The position numbers and the translations under genes are program-made. From NCBI RefSeq assembly GCF_008630535.1, contig NZ_VWPH01000011.1, positions 248,001 to 312,000 on the forward strand: a stretch of 64,000 bases of DNA, given 5' to 3'. Under the pieces are notes generated by a model. The model was not told where the DNA came from, made no database searches, and worked only from the letters and a program-made list of their open reading frames with translations. Below, one piece after another: positions 34,898 to 43,549 of the stretch. The number at the start of each line of letters is the position of its first letter. Within the stretch, counting starts at the first letter, position 1. The DNA is from Saccharopolyspora hirsuta. GTDB lineage: Bacteria > Actinomycetota > Actinomycetes > Mycobacteriales > Pseudonocardiaceae.

Positions 34898-36391
34898 TTA
34901 TTTGCCGGAGAACCAGTTCTGCGGACCGGGCCGCAGGTTCTGGAAGACGTGCTTGGCCTCCTGGTACTCGCCGAGCCCGGCGCGGCCGAGTTCGCGGCCG
35001 ATGCCGGACTGCTTGAAGCCACCCCACTCCGCCTGCGGCAGGTAGGGGTGGAAGTCGTTGATCCACACGGTGCCGTGCCGCAGCCGGTTGGCCACCCGCT
35101 GCGCCTTGGCCGGGTCACCGGTGAACACCCCGCCGGCCAGGCCGTAGTGGGTGTCGTTGGCGATGCGCACCGCGTCGTCCTCGTCGGTGAACCGCTCCAC
35201 GGTCAGCACCGGGCCGAAGGACTCCTCGGTCACCGCGTACGAGCCCTGCCGCACCTCGTCGAGGACGGTCGGCAGGTAGTAGTGGCCGTTGGCGTAGCGC
35301 TCGCCCTCGGGGCGGCGGCCACCGGTGCGCAGGACCGCGCCCTCGGCGACCGACTTGGCCACGTAGTCGTCGACCTTCTGCAGGTGCTCGGCCGAGATCA
35401 GCGGACCGGTCTCGGCGTCGGAGTCGAACGGCCCGCCCAGGCGGATCAGCTCGGCGCGGCGGACGATCTCGTCCACCAGCGCGTCGTGCAGCTCGTCCTG
35501 CACGATCAGCCGGGCACCGGCCGAGCACACCTGGCCGGAGTGCAGGAACACCGCGGTCAGCGCGAAGTCCACGGCGGTCTCGAAGTCGGCGTCGGCGAAC
35601 ACCACGTTGGGGTTCTTTCCGCCCAGCTCCAGCGCGACCTTCTTGACCGTCGCGGCGGCCGCCGCGGAGACCTTGCGGCCGGTGTGCAGACCGCCGGTGA
35701 AGGAGACCAGGTCCACGTCGGGGTGCTCGGACAGCACCGAGCCGACCTCGGCGCCGGTGCCCAGCACCAGGTTGCCGACCCCGGCGGGCAGCCCGGCCTC
35801 GGTCAGCGCGCGCATCAGCAGGATCGCGGTGCTCGGGGTCAGCTCGCTGGGCTTGAGCACGAAGGTGTCGCCCGCCGCGATGGCCGGGGCGACCTTCCAG
35901 GCCACCTGCAGCAGCGGGTAGTTCCAGGGCGTGATCATGCCGCACACGCCGACCGGCTCGTACTGGACGCGGCTGATGGAGTCCCGCGACCCGGTGTCGA
36001 CCAGGTGGCCCGCGTCGGTGCCGGCGATCTTGCCGAAGTAGCGGAAGCAGGCGGCGATGTCGTCCATGTCGAACTCGCTCTCCACCAGCCGCTTGCCGGT
36101 GTCCAGCGATTCGGCGCGGGCGAACTCGGCCTTGTCGCGCACCAGGATGTCGCTGACCCGCAGCAGCAGGTCACCGCGCTCCCACGGCGAGCTCGTCGCC
36201 CAGGAGCCCTCGTCGAAGGCGCGGCGGGCGGCGGCGACGGCCCGCTCGGCGTCGGCCCGGCCGCCCTCGGCCACGGTGGCCACCAGCGCCCCGTCGGCGG
36301 GGCAGCGGATCTCGCGGGTGCGACCGTCCGCGGCCGACACCCATTCGCCGTCGATGAACAGCGTGGGTGCTGAATTCTCAGCTTGCGACAT
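34898..36391 (-). CDS. Aldehyde dehydrogenase, betaine aldehyde dehydrogenase-like
   Basis: 497-residue NAD(P)+-dependent ALDH. Motifs are ITPWNYPLLQVAWK (cofactor), FTGGLHTGRKV, catalytic Glu in LELGGKNP and catalytic Cys in SGQVCSAGAR, then EESFGPVLTV. The length and the motif pattern fit BetB/GbsA-type enzymes. With the GMC oxidoreductase it would complete choline to glycine betaine conversion. Start at ATG 36391 (MSQAENS); the extension to 36439 lacks support. Divergently placed TetR gene 486 bp away. Confidence 0.9.
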   Translation of the reverse strand: MSQAENSAPTLFIDGEWVSAADGRTREIRCPADGALVATVAEGGRADAERAVAAARRAFDEGSWATSSPWERGDLLLRVSDILVRDKAEFARAESLDTGKRLVESEFDMDDIAACFRYFGKIAGTDAGHLVDTGSRDSISRVQYEPVGVCGMITPWNYPLLQVAWKVAPAIAAGDTFVLKPSELTPSTAILLMRALTEAGLPAGVGNLVLGTGAEVGSVLSEHPDVDLVSFTGGLHTGRKVSAAAAATVKKVALELGGKNPNVVFADADFETAVDFALTAVFLHSGQVCSAGARLIVQDELHDALVDEIVRRAELIRLGGPFDSDAETGPLISAEHLQKVDDYVAKSVAEGAVLRTGGRRPEGERYANGHYYLPTVLDEVRQGSYAVTEESFGPVLTVERFTDEDDAVRIANDTHYGLAGGVFTGDPAKAQRVANRLRHGTVWINDFHPYLPQAEWGGFKQSGIGRELGRAGLGEYQEAKHVFQNLRPGPQNWFSGK

Positions 36392-36877
36392 GCTCGTATC
36401 CCCGTGATGTCGGTTGTGCTTTTCGTGCTGGAACCGCACGACCGCGCACTTCTGGTGCCGGTGTGGTCACACAATGCCGCGAGAGCGGGCACTTCGCCAC
36501 GCGAATCGTCTCGTCGCTTCTGGGCGAAATTCGCCGAATGGTGCCGTCGGCGCGCCGTACTGCGATTTCACCTCCTGGCGGTGCATTCGGTGGCGGCCGT
36601 GCGCGGTCTTCGTTCAATTCCAGCAGCAGGTCGATTCCTCGGCCTGGTGCGATTGCTCTCAGTGCCGCGGAAGACCCTAACACCGTTGGTGTACATCTGT
36701 ACATCACCGGGGTTGATCGATGTCGTTCTCCGTTGAAAATATGCGCTCCGAACAGGGGGAACGCGAATCCGGTGACCTGGACCGCATCGCGCCGGACCTT
36801 CGGCATGGCAGGCTGGGCAAGGTCATCCGGCCCGCCGTCGAGAAGTGGCCGGCGACACTGGAGGGACGCCGAAGCGA
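36392..36877. promoter_or_regulatory. Divergent control region with overlapping dyads
   Basis: Near the TetR side, ACACC-GTT-GGTGT (36680-36692) overlaps TGTACA-TC-TGTACA (36690-36703), giving two abutting dyads suited to a BetI/TetR dimer pair. The remaining 480 bp contain no recognisable gene. The region is less GC-rich than the flanking genes, which fits a promoter zone. Confidence 0.5.
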
Positions 36878-37453
36878 ATGTCGACCACGCAGCCCGCCCC
36901 CGCCGCGCGCCGCAAGGACCCGGCCCGCCCCGAGCGCATCGCCCGCGCGGCGATCGCCGTCGTCGCCGAGCGCGGTGTGGACAAGCTCACCCACCGGGCG
37001 GTGGCCGCCGAGGCCGGGGTTCCGCTGGGGTCGACCACCTACTACTTCGCCTCGCTCGACGACCTGCTGGCCAGCGCCCTGCGGCAGGCCGCCGCCGACG
37101 ACGTGGCGCACCTGCGGCGGTGGGCCGAGGGGCTGGCCGACAACGACGACCTGGCCGACGCGCTGACCGACCTGGTGCTGCACTACCTGGGCCCGGCCCG
37201 GTCGCAGACCGCGGTCGAGCACGAGCTCTACGTGGCCGCGCTGCACAAGCCCGCGCTGCGCCACGTGAGCCAGGAGTGGGACAGCGCGATGGCCGAGCTG
37301 TTCTCCGCGCACACCGACGAGGCCACCGGCCGGGCGCTGACCGCGGTGATCTGCGGTCTGCTGATGCAGGGCATCGTCCGGGAATCGGTGCCGAGCCGAG
37401 ACGAAATCGAGATGATATTCCGCCGGGTGCTGTCCGGGCCCGCGGAAAGCTGA
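36878..37453 (+). CDS. TetR family regulator 3, BetI-like position
   Basis: 191-residue TetR protein: HTH about 17-60 (VDKLTHRAVAAEAGVPLGSTTYYFASLDDLL). The HRAVAAEAGVPLGSTTYYF recognition segment is the type found in PsrA/BetI-like actinobacterial repressors. Divergence from the aldehyde dehydrogenase gene suggests it represses the choline module, with the dyads at 36680-36703 as likely target. ATG 36878 is preferred (GGAGGG 13 nt upstream); GTG 36845 is the alternative. Confidence 0.88.
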   Translation: MSTTQPAPAARRKDPARPERIARAAIAVVAERGVDKLTHRAVAAEAGVPLGSTTYYFASLDDLLASALRQAAADDVAHLRRWAEGLADNDDLADALTDLVLHYLGPARSQTAVEHELYVAALHKPALRHVSQEWDSAMAELFSAHTDEATGRALTAVICGLLMQGIVRESVPSRDEIEMIFRRVLSGPAES

Positions 37454-37725
37454 TTCCAGCAGGCATTTCTCCCCGGGTGTCCGGTCGGTCAACATCGGAT
37501 GTCCGTTGCATTGCACCGAATCCGGCGCTGTTGATCTAGCCGCCCGGGCCGGGAAGAATGGGTGCCAGCGATCCGTGGCACCGTCCGCGCCGCAGCGTCC
37601 GGTCTGCCGGTTTTCAGTCCGGTGGAGCACATCGCCAGGCGTTTTTCCGGTGTACAACGGAACTTGCCGCGTCGGGGCGTGGCTCGCTCCCAGCACGATT
37701 GATCAACTTCAGGTGGGGTGAGACC

Positions 37726-38673
37726 GTGGGGCACAACGAAGACCGCGAATTGGTGCCGCTGAAGTCGGATTTCGACACAGTTTGGTACGGGTTCCGGCGA
37801 TCGCAGGTGAAGTTCTACATTCAGCAGACCGAGACCGAGCTCCGGATGCTCGCCGAGGACCGCGACTCGGCGCTCAGCCAGGTGGCAGAGCTGACCGCGC
37901 AGCTGGAGCAGGCGCGCGCCGAGGTCGAGGTGCTCAAGCAGCAGCTCGACGACCAGGCCCGCACTCCGATCGACGCCGCTGCGCTGACCGACCGCTTACG
38001 CAGGATGGTCCGGCTCGCGCACGACGAGGCCAACGAGGTGGTCGCCGCCGCGCAGGCCGCGGCCGAGCACGAGTGGGCGCGCAGCGAGCAGGCCGCGGCC
38101 GAGCTGCGCGAGCGGTACGAGAAGCTGGTCGCCGAGGCCGACGAGTGGCGGCGGCAGTCCGAGCAGCAGCGCAGCGAGATGCTCGCCCGCACCCGCGAGG
38201 AGGTCCAGGCCATGAAGCGGGAGGCCGAGGACTGCCGGCGGCGGCTGGACACCGAGGCCGAGGAGCGGCGCACCCAGGTCGAGCACGACTTCGAGGTGTC
38301 CATGGCGGCGCGCCGCGAAGAGGCGATGCGCATCATGGCCGAGCGCGAGCAGGCCAGCCGGGAGGCCGCGCAGCGGCGGGTCCGGGAGGCCACCGCGGAG
38401 GCGGAGCGGCGGATCCGGCGGGCCGACGAGTACTCCGAGACGATGCTGCGCATGCGCCAGGACCTCGCGCAGCGGGTCCGCGCCGCGCAACAGGTGCTGG
38501 CCACCGCGGAGCCGTTCCTGGCCGCCACCGAAGCGGGCGCGGCCAGCGAGGGATCGGACGGCTACGTCGCCGAGGTCGTCCACAACGGACACGTGCCGGT
38601 CGACGACGTCGACGTCCCGGAGCAGCGCCACGAGGAGCCGGTGCCCGAAGAGGCGGCGGCGAGCCGAGCCTGA
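37726..38673 (+). CDS. DivIVA/FilP-like coiled-coil protein
   Basis: 315 residues, almost entirely a charged heptad coiled coil from about 25 to 265 (Glu/Arg/Gln/Ala-rich), with a short N-terminal segment (VPLKSDFDTVWYGFRRSQVKFYI) resembling the DivIVA-type membrane-targeting start, and an acidic C-terminal tail. Related Streptomyces proteins (Scy, FilP, often annotated cellulose-binding protein) form cytoskeletal assemblies at hyphal tips. GTG start 37726 chosen for its GGGGTGAG ribosome binding site; the upstream 56-codon extension is not conserved in character. The exact function is not known. Confidence 0.82.
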   Translation: MGHNEDRELVPLKSDFDTVWYGFRRSQVKFYIQQTETELRMLAEDRDSALSQVAELTAQLEQARAEVEVLKQQLDDQARTPIDAAALTDRLRRMVRLAHDEANEVVAAAQAAAEHEWARSEQAAAELRERYEKLVAEADEWRRQSEQQRSEMLARTREEVQAMKREAEDCRRRLDTEAEERRTQVEHDFEVSMAARREEAMRIMAEREQASREAAQRRVREATAEAERRIRRADEYSETMLRMRQDLAQRVRAAQQVLATAEPFLAATEAGAASEGSDGYVAEVVHNGHVPVDDVDVPEQRHEEPVPEEAAASRA

Positions 38674-38677
38674 CCGC

Positions 38678-38711
38678 GCGGACCGCTCGCCCGGCGGGGC
38701 GGGCGGTCCGC
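38678..38711 (+). terminator. Terminator of the coiled-coil gene
   Basis: GCGGACCGCTCGCCC (38678-38692) pairs with GGGCGGGCGGTCCGC (38697-38711) with one wobble position and a 4-nt loop, starting 4 nt after the stop codon. Confidence 0.85.
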
Positions 38712-38865
38712 CCCTCCCGCAGCAGCCGCTGCTCGGCGGGCGGAATCGATCACGAACCGCGAAGATCCCACCAGCGGTGCCGGACGGCGAGAACACGCCG
38801 AGATCTTCCCGGCGCCGCGCGCGATCACTAGGTTCGACTGGAATTCGGCGCAGCGGGAGGCGGAA

Positions 38866-40236
38866 ATGTTCTGGCGCGCTCTGGTCACCATCGCCGCGGT
38901 GTGCGGCGTGCTGCTGGTCGGCGCACCGGTGGGCGCGGCACCACCGGCGGACGACGTGCGCGACCGGCTGGCGGCGGTGCCCGGCCTGACGGTGGTGGGG
39001 GAGCGGCCCACCGAACCGGGGTTCCGGCTGTTCGACCTGACCTTCACCCAGCCCGCCGACCACCGGCACCCGGAGGCCGGGCAGTTCCAGCAGCGCCTGA
39101 CCCTGCTGCACCGCGACCTGACCCGGCCGACCGTGCTCTACACCTCCGGCTACAACTTGCCGGAGAAGACCACCCGCACCGAGCCGACCCGGCTGGTCGA
39201 CGGCAACCAGGTGAGCCTGGAGCACCGCTTCTTCACCCCGTCGCGGCCGGACCCGGCGGACTGGAACGATCTCGACATCTGGCAGGCCGCCACCGACCAG
39301 CACCGGGTGATCACCGCGCTGCGCGCCGTCTACGACCAGCAGTGGATCACCACCGGGGCCAGCAAGGGCGGCATGACGGCGGTCTACCACCGGCGGTTCT
39401 ACCCCGACGACGTGGACGGCACGGTCGCCTACGTGGCGCCCAACGACGTCGACAACGACCGGGACGACTACGACGAGTTCCTGGCCGAGGTCGGCACCGA
39501 CCCGGCCTGCCGCGCGGCGCTGACCGCGGTGCAGTGGGAAGCGCTGGTCCGGCGCGACGAGCTGCTGGCGAAGTTCCAGGCCTACGCCGACGCCGAGGGG
39601 CTGACCTTCGACCGGATCATCGGCGACGTCGACCGCGGCCTGGAGATGGTGGTGCTCGACGCGCCCTTCGCGTTCTGGCAGTACCGCGGCCAGGACGAGT
39701 GCGCCCAGGTGCCCGCCACCACGGCCAGCACCGACGAGATCTACGCGTTCTTCGACCAGACCGTGGAGTTCCGCTTCTACACCGACCAGGGCATCGAGCC
39801 GTACGCGCCGTACTACTACCAGGCGGGCACCCAGCTGGGCTGGCCGCACGTCTCCGACGAGCCGCTGGCCGACCTGCTGCACCACCGCGAGCTCAGCCAG
39901 CCCCGCAACCTGGTCTCGCGCGACATCCCGATGCGCTTCGAACCCGGGGTGATGCGCCAGGTCGACTCGTGGGTGCGCAGCCGGGGGTCGGAGCTGATGT
40001 TCGTCAACGGCGAGCGCGACCCCTGGAGCGCCGAACCCTTCGAGCTCGGCCCCGGCACCCGCGACTCGTACAGCTACCTGGTGCCCGGTGCCAACCACGG
40101 CGCCAAGATCGAGGGCCTGCCCGCGGACCAGCGGGCCGAAGCCGAAGCGACCGTGCGCCGCTGGGCCGAGGTCGAAGCACCCGCGACGCGCTCCGCGGTC
40201 CTGGACGCCGAGACCCTCGAACGCCACCCGTTCTGA
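38866..40236 (+). CDS. Secreted peptidase family S37 (PS-10-type tripeptidyl aminopeptidase)
   Basis: 456 residues with a Sec signal peptide (ALVTIAAVCGVLLVGAPVGAA, cut about residue 25). The alpha/beta hydrolase has nucleophile Ser166 in ITTGASKGGMTAVYHRRFYPDDVDG, the hallmark of S37, Asp in NGERDPWS and His in PGANHGAKI. S37 enzymes, known from Streptomyces, release N-terminal tripeptides and help process exported proteins such as transglutaminase. Monocistronic; convergent with the acyltransferase gene. GAAGGGCGCCCTTC at 40242-40257 may help termination. Confidence 0.9.
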   Translation: MFWRALVTIAAVCGVLLVGAPVGAAPPADDVRDRLAAVPGLTVVGERPTEPGFRLFDLTFTQPADHRHPEAGQFQQRLTLLHRDLTRPTVLYTSGYNLPEKTTRTEPTRLVDGNQVSLEHRFFTPSRPDPADWNDLDIWQAATDQHRVITALRAVYDQQWITTGASKGGMTAVYHRRFYPDDVDGTVAYVAPNDVDNDRDDYDEFLAEVGTDPACRAALTAVQWEALVRRDELLAKFQAYADAEGLTFDRIIGDVDRGLEMVVLDAPFAFWQYRGQDECAQVPATTASTDEIYAFFDQTVEFRFYTDQGIEPYAPYYYQAGTQLGWPHVSDEPLADLLHHRELSQPRNLVSRDIPMRFEPGVMRQVDSWVRSRGSELMFVNGERDPWSAEPFELGPGTRDSYSYLVPGANHGAKIEGLPADQRAEAEATVRRWAEVEAPATRSAVLDAETLERHPF

Positions 40237-40262
40237 TGCGCTGAAGGGCGCCCTTCCTCGTG

Positions 40263-41378
40263 TCAGCCCGCGTTGGAGCGCGCGGTGCGGCGCGCGGTGA
40301 GGGCGTCGTAGGCGTTCATCAGGAACTTGTGCGACGGGCGCTCCACCACGCGGGTCAGGGCCCAGCCGAGGACCGTGCCGGTGATCAGCATCGCCGCCGT
40401 CTGCAGCAGCGGGTCCACCCCGAGGTCGTCCAGCTTGCGCATCACGATGTAGCCGATCGTCTGGTGCACCAGGAACACGCCGTAGGAGATGCCCGCGAAC
40501 CAGCTAATCCGCCCGGCCAGCCAGTTCGGGATCACCCGGTTCCAGTCCGGGCCGCAGGCGGTCAGCGCCACCACGACCATGCCCAGGCACACCGCGATGG
40601 TGGAGCCCCAGTCGGCCACCAGGCCCTCCGGGGTCTCGGCGTAGTTGTGCAGCGCCTGCCCGGCCATGCAGGCGATCAGCAGCCCGGTGAAGTGCGGCAG
40701 CCCGATCCGGCGCGTCGACCACAACCAGATCGCCACCCCGACCACGAACAGGTGCCAGCGGTGCACGCCGATGCCGTCGACGACGGTCCGGTAGAGCTCC
40801 GACGGGTCGCTCACCCGCAGCGGCCACTGCACGATCGGCAGCAGCACCGCCAGCCACAGCACGACGATGATCCGCCGCCCGTGCCCCCACCTGGTGGCGA
40901 ACAGCAGCGCGGCGGCGGTGAAGCCCATCAGCTGCAGCGGGACCGTCCAGTGCGAGCCGTCGATGAACCAGTAGTCGGCGGGCTTCCAGTTCCACAGCAT
41001 CAGCAGGTTGGACACCAGATCGCTGAACGTGGGGTAGAACCAGCCCTCCACGGCGGCCCAGCGCATCACCAGGAAGACCACCACGACGGCGCCGAGGAAC
41101 GGCGGGACGAGCCGGGCCATCCGCCCCCACCAGTAGCGCAGCAGCGTGCCGCGGCCGATGGTCACGCACGCGAAGTACGCCGAGATCACCAGCAGCAGGC
41201 TGGCTCCGACCTGGAACGGGAAGACGACCGAGCGCGGCGTCATCTCCGGGTGCAGGTAGGTGCTCAGGAAGGTGGAGTGGTAGAGCATCACCAGCACGAC
41301 GCAGGCGGTGCGCACCACGTCCCAGCTGATCTTGCGCTTGCTCCGGCCCGAGCTCCGATTGGTGGCAGTGGACGTCAT
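40263..41378 (-). CDS. Acyltransferase 3 family membrane protein
   Basis: 371 residues (from ATG 41378; GTG 41396 possible) with about ten TM helices. The N-terminal SWDVVRTACVVLVMLYHSTF carries the conserved Arg and the catalytic-type His of the acyltransferase-3 fold. RISWFAGISYGVFLVHQTIGY near the end is the second family hallmark. Such enzymes O-acylate sugars, lipids, peptidoglycan or natural products at the membrane. No neighbouring polysaccharide genes help define the acceptor. Confidence 0.87.
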   Translation of the reverse strand: MTSTATNRSSGRSKRKISWDVVRTACVVLVMLYHSTFLSTYLHPEMTPRSVVFPFQVGASLLLVISAYFACVTIGRGTLLRYWWGRMARLVPPFLGAVVVVFLVMRWAAVEGWFYPTFSDLVSNLLMLWNWKPADYWFIDGSHWTVPLQLMGFTAAALLFATRWGHGRRIIVVLWLAVLLPIVQWPLRVSDPSELYRTVVDGIGVHRWHLFVVGVAIWLWSTRRIGLPHFTGLLIACMAGQALHNYAETPEGLVADWGSTIAVCLGMVVVALTACGPDWNRVIPNWLAGRISWFAGISYGVFLVHQTIGYIVMRKLDDLGVDPLLQTAAMLITGTVLGWALTRVVERPSHKFLMNAYDALTARRTARSNAG

Positions 41379-41493
41379 CTCGGGCACGCGGGTCACCGTA
41401 CCAGGGCTGTTTGTCTGAATACCGAAGGATCATCGCGTTCTGCGCTGGGCAGATCGCCCAACGGAGCGCCCCGGCGGGTCCGTGTCGGGTTGG

Positions 41494-42291
41494 TCACGGT
41501 TTTCGCGCCACCGCCGCGTAGCTCAGCGGCGCCTCGGTGCGCAGGTCCGAGTCGCCGGGCTCCGGCCGCCAGTCCGCGGTCGGCACCACCCCGGGGTCCA
41601 GCAGGTCCAGGCCCGCCAGCAGGTCGGTCAGCTCGGCGCGGCTGCGCGCGATGCCGGGGTGCTGGCTGTCGTCCAGCAGGGCGCAGACCGCGCGCACGGT
41701 CTGCGGCGCGTGGTCGGCGGTGAGGTGGGTCAGCCCGAGCAGGGATCCCGGTGCGAAGGCGTCCAGGTAGCGGCCGATCATCGCCGCCGGGAGTTCGGGG
41801 ATGAAGTGCAGGACGGAGAACATCAGCACCGCCACCGGCTCGGCCGGGTCCAGCAACTGGCGGGTGCGGTCCGCGGTGAGCACGGCGTCGACGTCGCGCA
41901 GGTCGGCCTGCACGATGGCGGCGCCGGGGTTGCCCTCCAGCAGCAGCTCGCCCTGCGTGACGGCGAGCGGTTCGCTGTCGACGTAGACCACCCGCGCGTC
42001 CGGGGCCAGCTGCTGCGCGGTCTGGTGCGTGGTGCCGAAGGTCGGGATGCCGCAGCCGACGTCCAGGAACTGCCGCACGCCCAGCTCCAGGCAGGCGCGC
42101 ACCACGCGGTGCAGGCAGGCGCGGTTGGCCAGCGCGTCCAGCCGGATGTCCGGGGCCACCGCGAGCACCCGGCGGGCCAGCTCGCGGTCCGAGGAGAAGT
42201 TGCTGCCGCCGCCGAGGAAGTAGTCGTGCACCCGCGCCCCGCTGGGGCGGTCCAGGTCCAGGTCGTGCGGGATCTGGGAGCGTTCGGGCAT
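41494..42291 (-). CDS. DUF574 family SAM-dependent methyltransferase
   Basis: 265 residues of the actinobacteria-restricted S-adenosylmethionine methyltransferase family (PF04672). Family landmarks: DLDRPSGARVHDYFLGGGSNF near the start, LDVGCGIPTFGTTHQ (SAM motif I, about 76-90), VYVDSEPLAV, and the LLGLTHLTAD segment. Substrates for the whole family remain unknown. ATG 42291 with AGGAGG. No operon partner. Confidence 0.92.
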   Translation of the reverse strand: MPERSQIPHDLDLDRPSGARVHDYFLGGGSNFSSDRELARRVLAVAPDIRLDALANRACLHRVVRACLELGVRQFLDVGCGIPTFGTTHQTAQQLAPDARVVYVDSEPLAVTQGELLLEGNPGAAIVQADLRDVDAVLTADRTRQLLDPAEPVAVLMFSVLHFIPELPAAMIGRYLDAFAPGSLLGLTHLTADHAPQTVRAVCALLDDSQHPGIARSRAELTDLLAGLDLLDPGVVPTADWRPEPGDSDLRTEAPLSYAAVARKP

Positions 42292-42455
42292 TGTTCCTCC
42301 GGGTGACCGTGCTGGTGCGCAGAGTAGTGGGCGGACCGGGCCCCGACCAGGGTGAAAAGTGATCGAGGACACTCACGCTGCGTCATTGACCTTGAGTGCG
42401 CTGGAAGTTCGAGACTTCCTGCGAACCGCGAAATTCGGTGGAAGGGAAGAGATCG

Positions 42456-43085
42456 ATGGCGCAGTACGTGTTGCCGGAGTTGGACTACGACTACGCGGCG
42501 TTGGAACCGGCGATCGCCGGTGAGATCAACGAGTTGCACCACAGCAAGCACCACGCGGCCTACGTCAAGGGCGCCAACGACACGGTCGAGAAGATCGCCG
42601 AGGCGCGGGACAAGGGTGATTTCTCGTCGATCGTGGGGCTGGAGACCACGTTGGCGTTCAACCTGGCGGGGCACTCGCTGCACCTGGTGTGGTGGAAGAT
42701 CCTGTCGCCGAACGGCGGGGACAAGCCGACCGGTGAGCTGGCCGCGGCGATCGACGAGGACTTCGGGTCCTTCGATGCGTTCCGGGCGCAGATGGAGGCG
42801 GTGTCCACCACGATCCAGGGCAACGGCTGGGGCGTGCTGGCCTGGGACCCGGTGGGGAAGCGGTTGATCACCCAGCAGCTGCGGGACCACCACTCGAACC
42901 TGTCGATCGCCACCACGCCGCTGCTGGTGTTCGACATCTGGGAGCACGCCTACTACCTGCAGTACCGCAACGTGAAGGCGGACTACGTCAAGCACCTGTG
43001 GAACGTGGTCAACTGGGACGAGGTCGGCAAGCGCTTCGCCGACGCCCGCGCGGGCTACAACGGCCTGCGACTCCCCACGGCCTGA
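42456..43085 (+). CDS. Fe/Mn superoxide dismutase
   Basis: 209-residue iron/manganese superoxide dismutase, cytoplasmic, disproportionating superoxide. Metal ligands by alignment in the mind's eye: His28 (ELHHSKHH), His76 (AGHSLH), Asp160 and His164 ([10 protein letters not shown]). His145 in DHHSN occupies the outer-sphere position that is His in the iron enzyme of M. tuberculosis, suggesting Fe preference. The ATG at 42456 starts [13 protein letters not shown], the standard N-terminus. The spacer behind it is full of palindromes. Confidence 0.95.
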   Translation: MAQYVLPELDYDYAALEPAIAGEINELHHSKHHAAYVKGANDTVEKIAEARDKGDFSSIVGLETTLAFNLAGHSLHLVWWKILSPNGGDKPTGELAAAIDEDFGSFDAFRAQMEAVSTTIQGNGWGVLAWDPVGKRLITQQLRDHHSNLSIATTPLLVFDIWEHAYYLQYRNVKADYVKHLWNVVNWDEVGKRFADARAGYNGLRLPTA

Positions 43086-43090
43086 CCGCG

Positions 43091-43187
43091 GTTTCAACTG
43101 AAATTGCACCCGGCCCCAGGGCGGACCACAGTTTCAATTGAAACTGCGCCCGGCACCCACGGGGGATCACAGTTTCAATTGAAACTG
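43091..43187. repeat. Three TTTCAATTGAAA palindromes in tandem
   Basis: GTTTCAACTGAAATTG (43091-43106), CAGTTTCAATTGAAACTG (43129-43146) and CAGTTTCAATTGAAACTG (43170-43187) are spaced about 41 bp apart, centre to centre about four helical turns. The last two are perfect 18-bp palindromes. They start 6 bp after the sod stop. Confidence 0.85.
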
Positions 43188-43255
43188 CAACCACCAGGTG
43201 CCGGGCGGACCCCGGAACGGGATCCGGGACGTGGAACTCGGGTTCTGGTGAACGC

Positions 43256-43295
43256 GATTTCAATGGAAATCGGACCTCCGATTTCCATTGAACTT
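43256..43295. repeat. Double TTTC palindrome, copy 2
   Basis: GGAAATCGGA and TCCGATTTCC face each other around a CC centre, with flanking TTTCAAT/ATTGAA. It matches the block at 31281-31322 in all but a few positions. Confidence 0.8.
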
Positions 43296-43349
43296 GTTCA
43301 TCCTGTCCGTGGACCGCAGCTGCGAAGGGCGTCCGGCACCGGTCGGCAG

Positions 43350-43515
43350 GTGTCGCATGCGCCGCCAGGCGCATAGCCCACGCTGTCAGCTTGCACCGCT
43401 GCGGGTTCTCAGCGTTCGCCTGGCGAGGGCGGCCCTGACGCCGTGTATCGGTCAGGGCACCCACAGCCAGGCGGGCGCTGAGGTTCCGCTACCGGCACCG
43501 CCACTCAGAACGAGG
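43350..43515 (+). repeat. Dispersed hairpin element, copy e
   Basis: Small hairpin ATGCGCC-GCCA-GGCGCAT (43357-43374) replaces the AAGCGGC/GCCGCTT stem of the other copies while keeping base pairing. The large hairpin (43408-43482) has CTCAGCG/CGCTGAG, then CGCCTGG/CCAGGCG and GCCCTGA/TCAGGGC. Junction TTGCACCGCTGCGGGTTCTCAG and tail GAGGTTCCGCTACCGGCACC are conserved. It lies between convergent sod and response-regulator genes. Confidence 0.85.
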
Positions 43516-43549
43516 CTGGAAAAACCTCAATGAAATCGCGTCTTCGGGG

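Noticed and set aside
43091..43295. CRISPR array
   Set aside because: Repeats are short palindromes with spacing of about 41 bp and only three units, the spacers are related to each other, and no cas gene is present.
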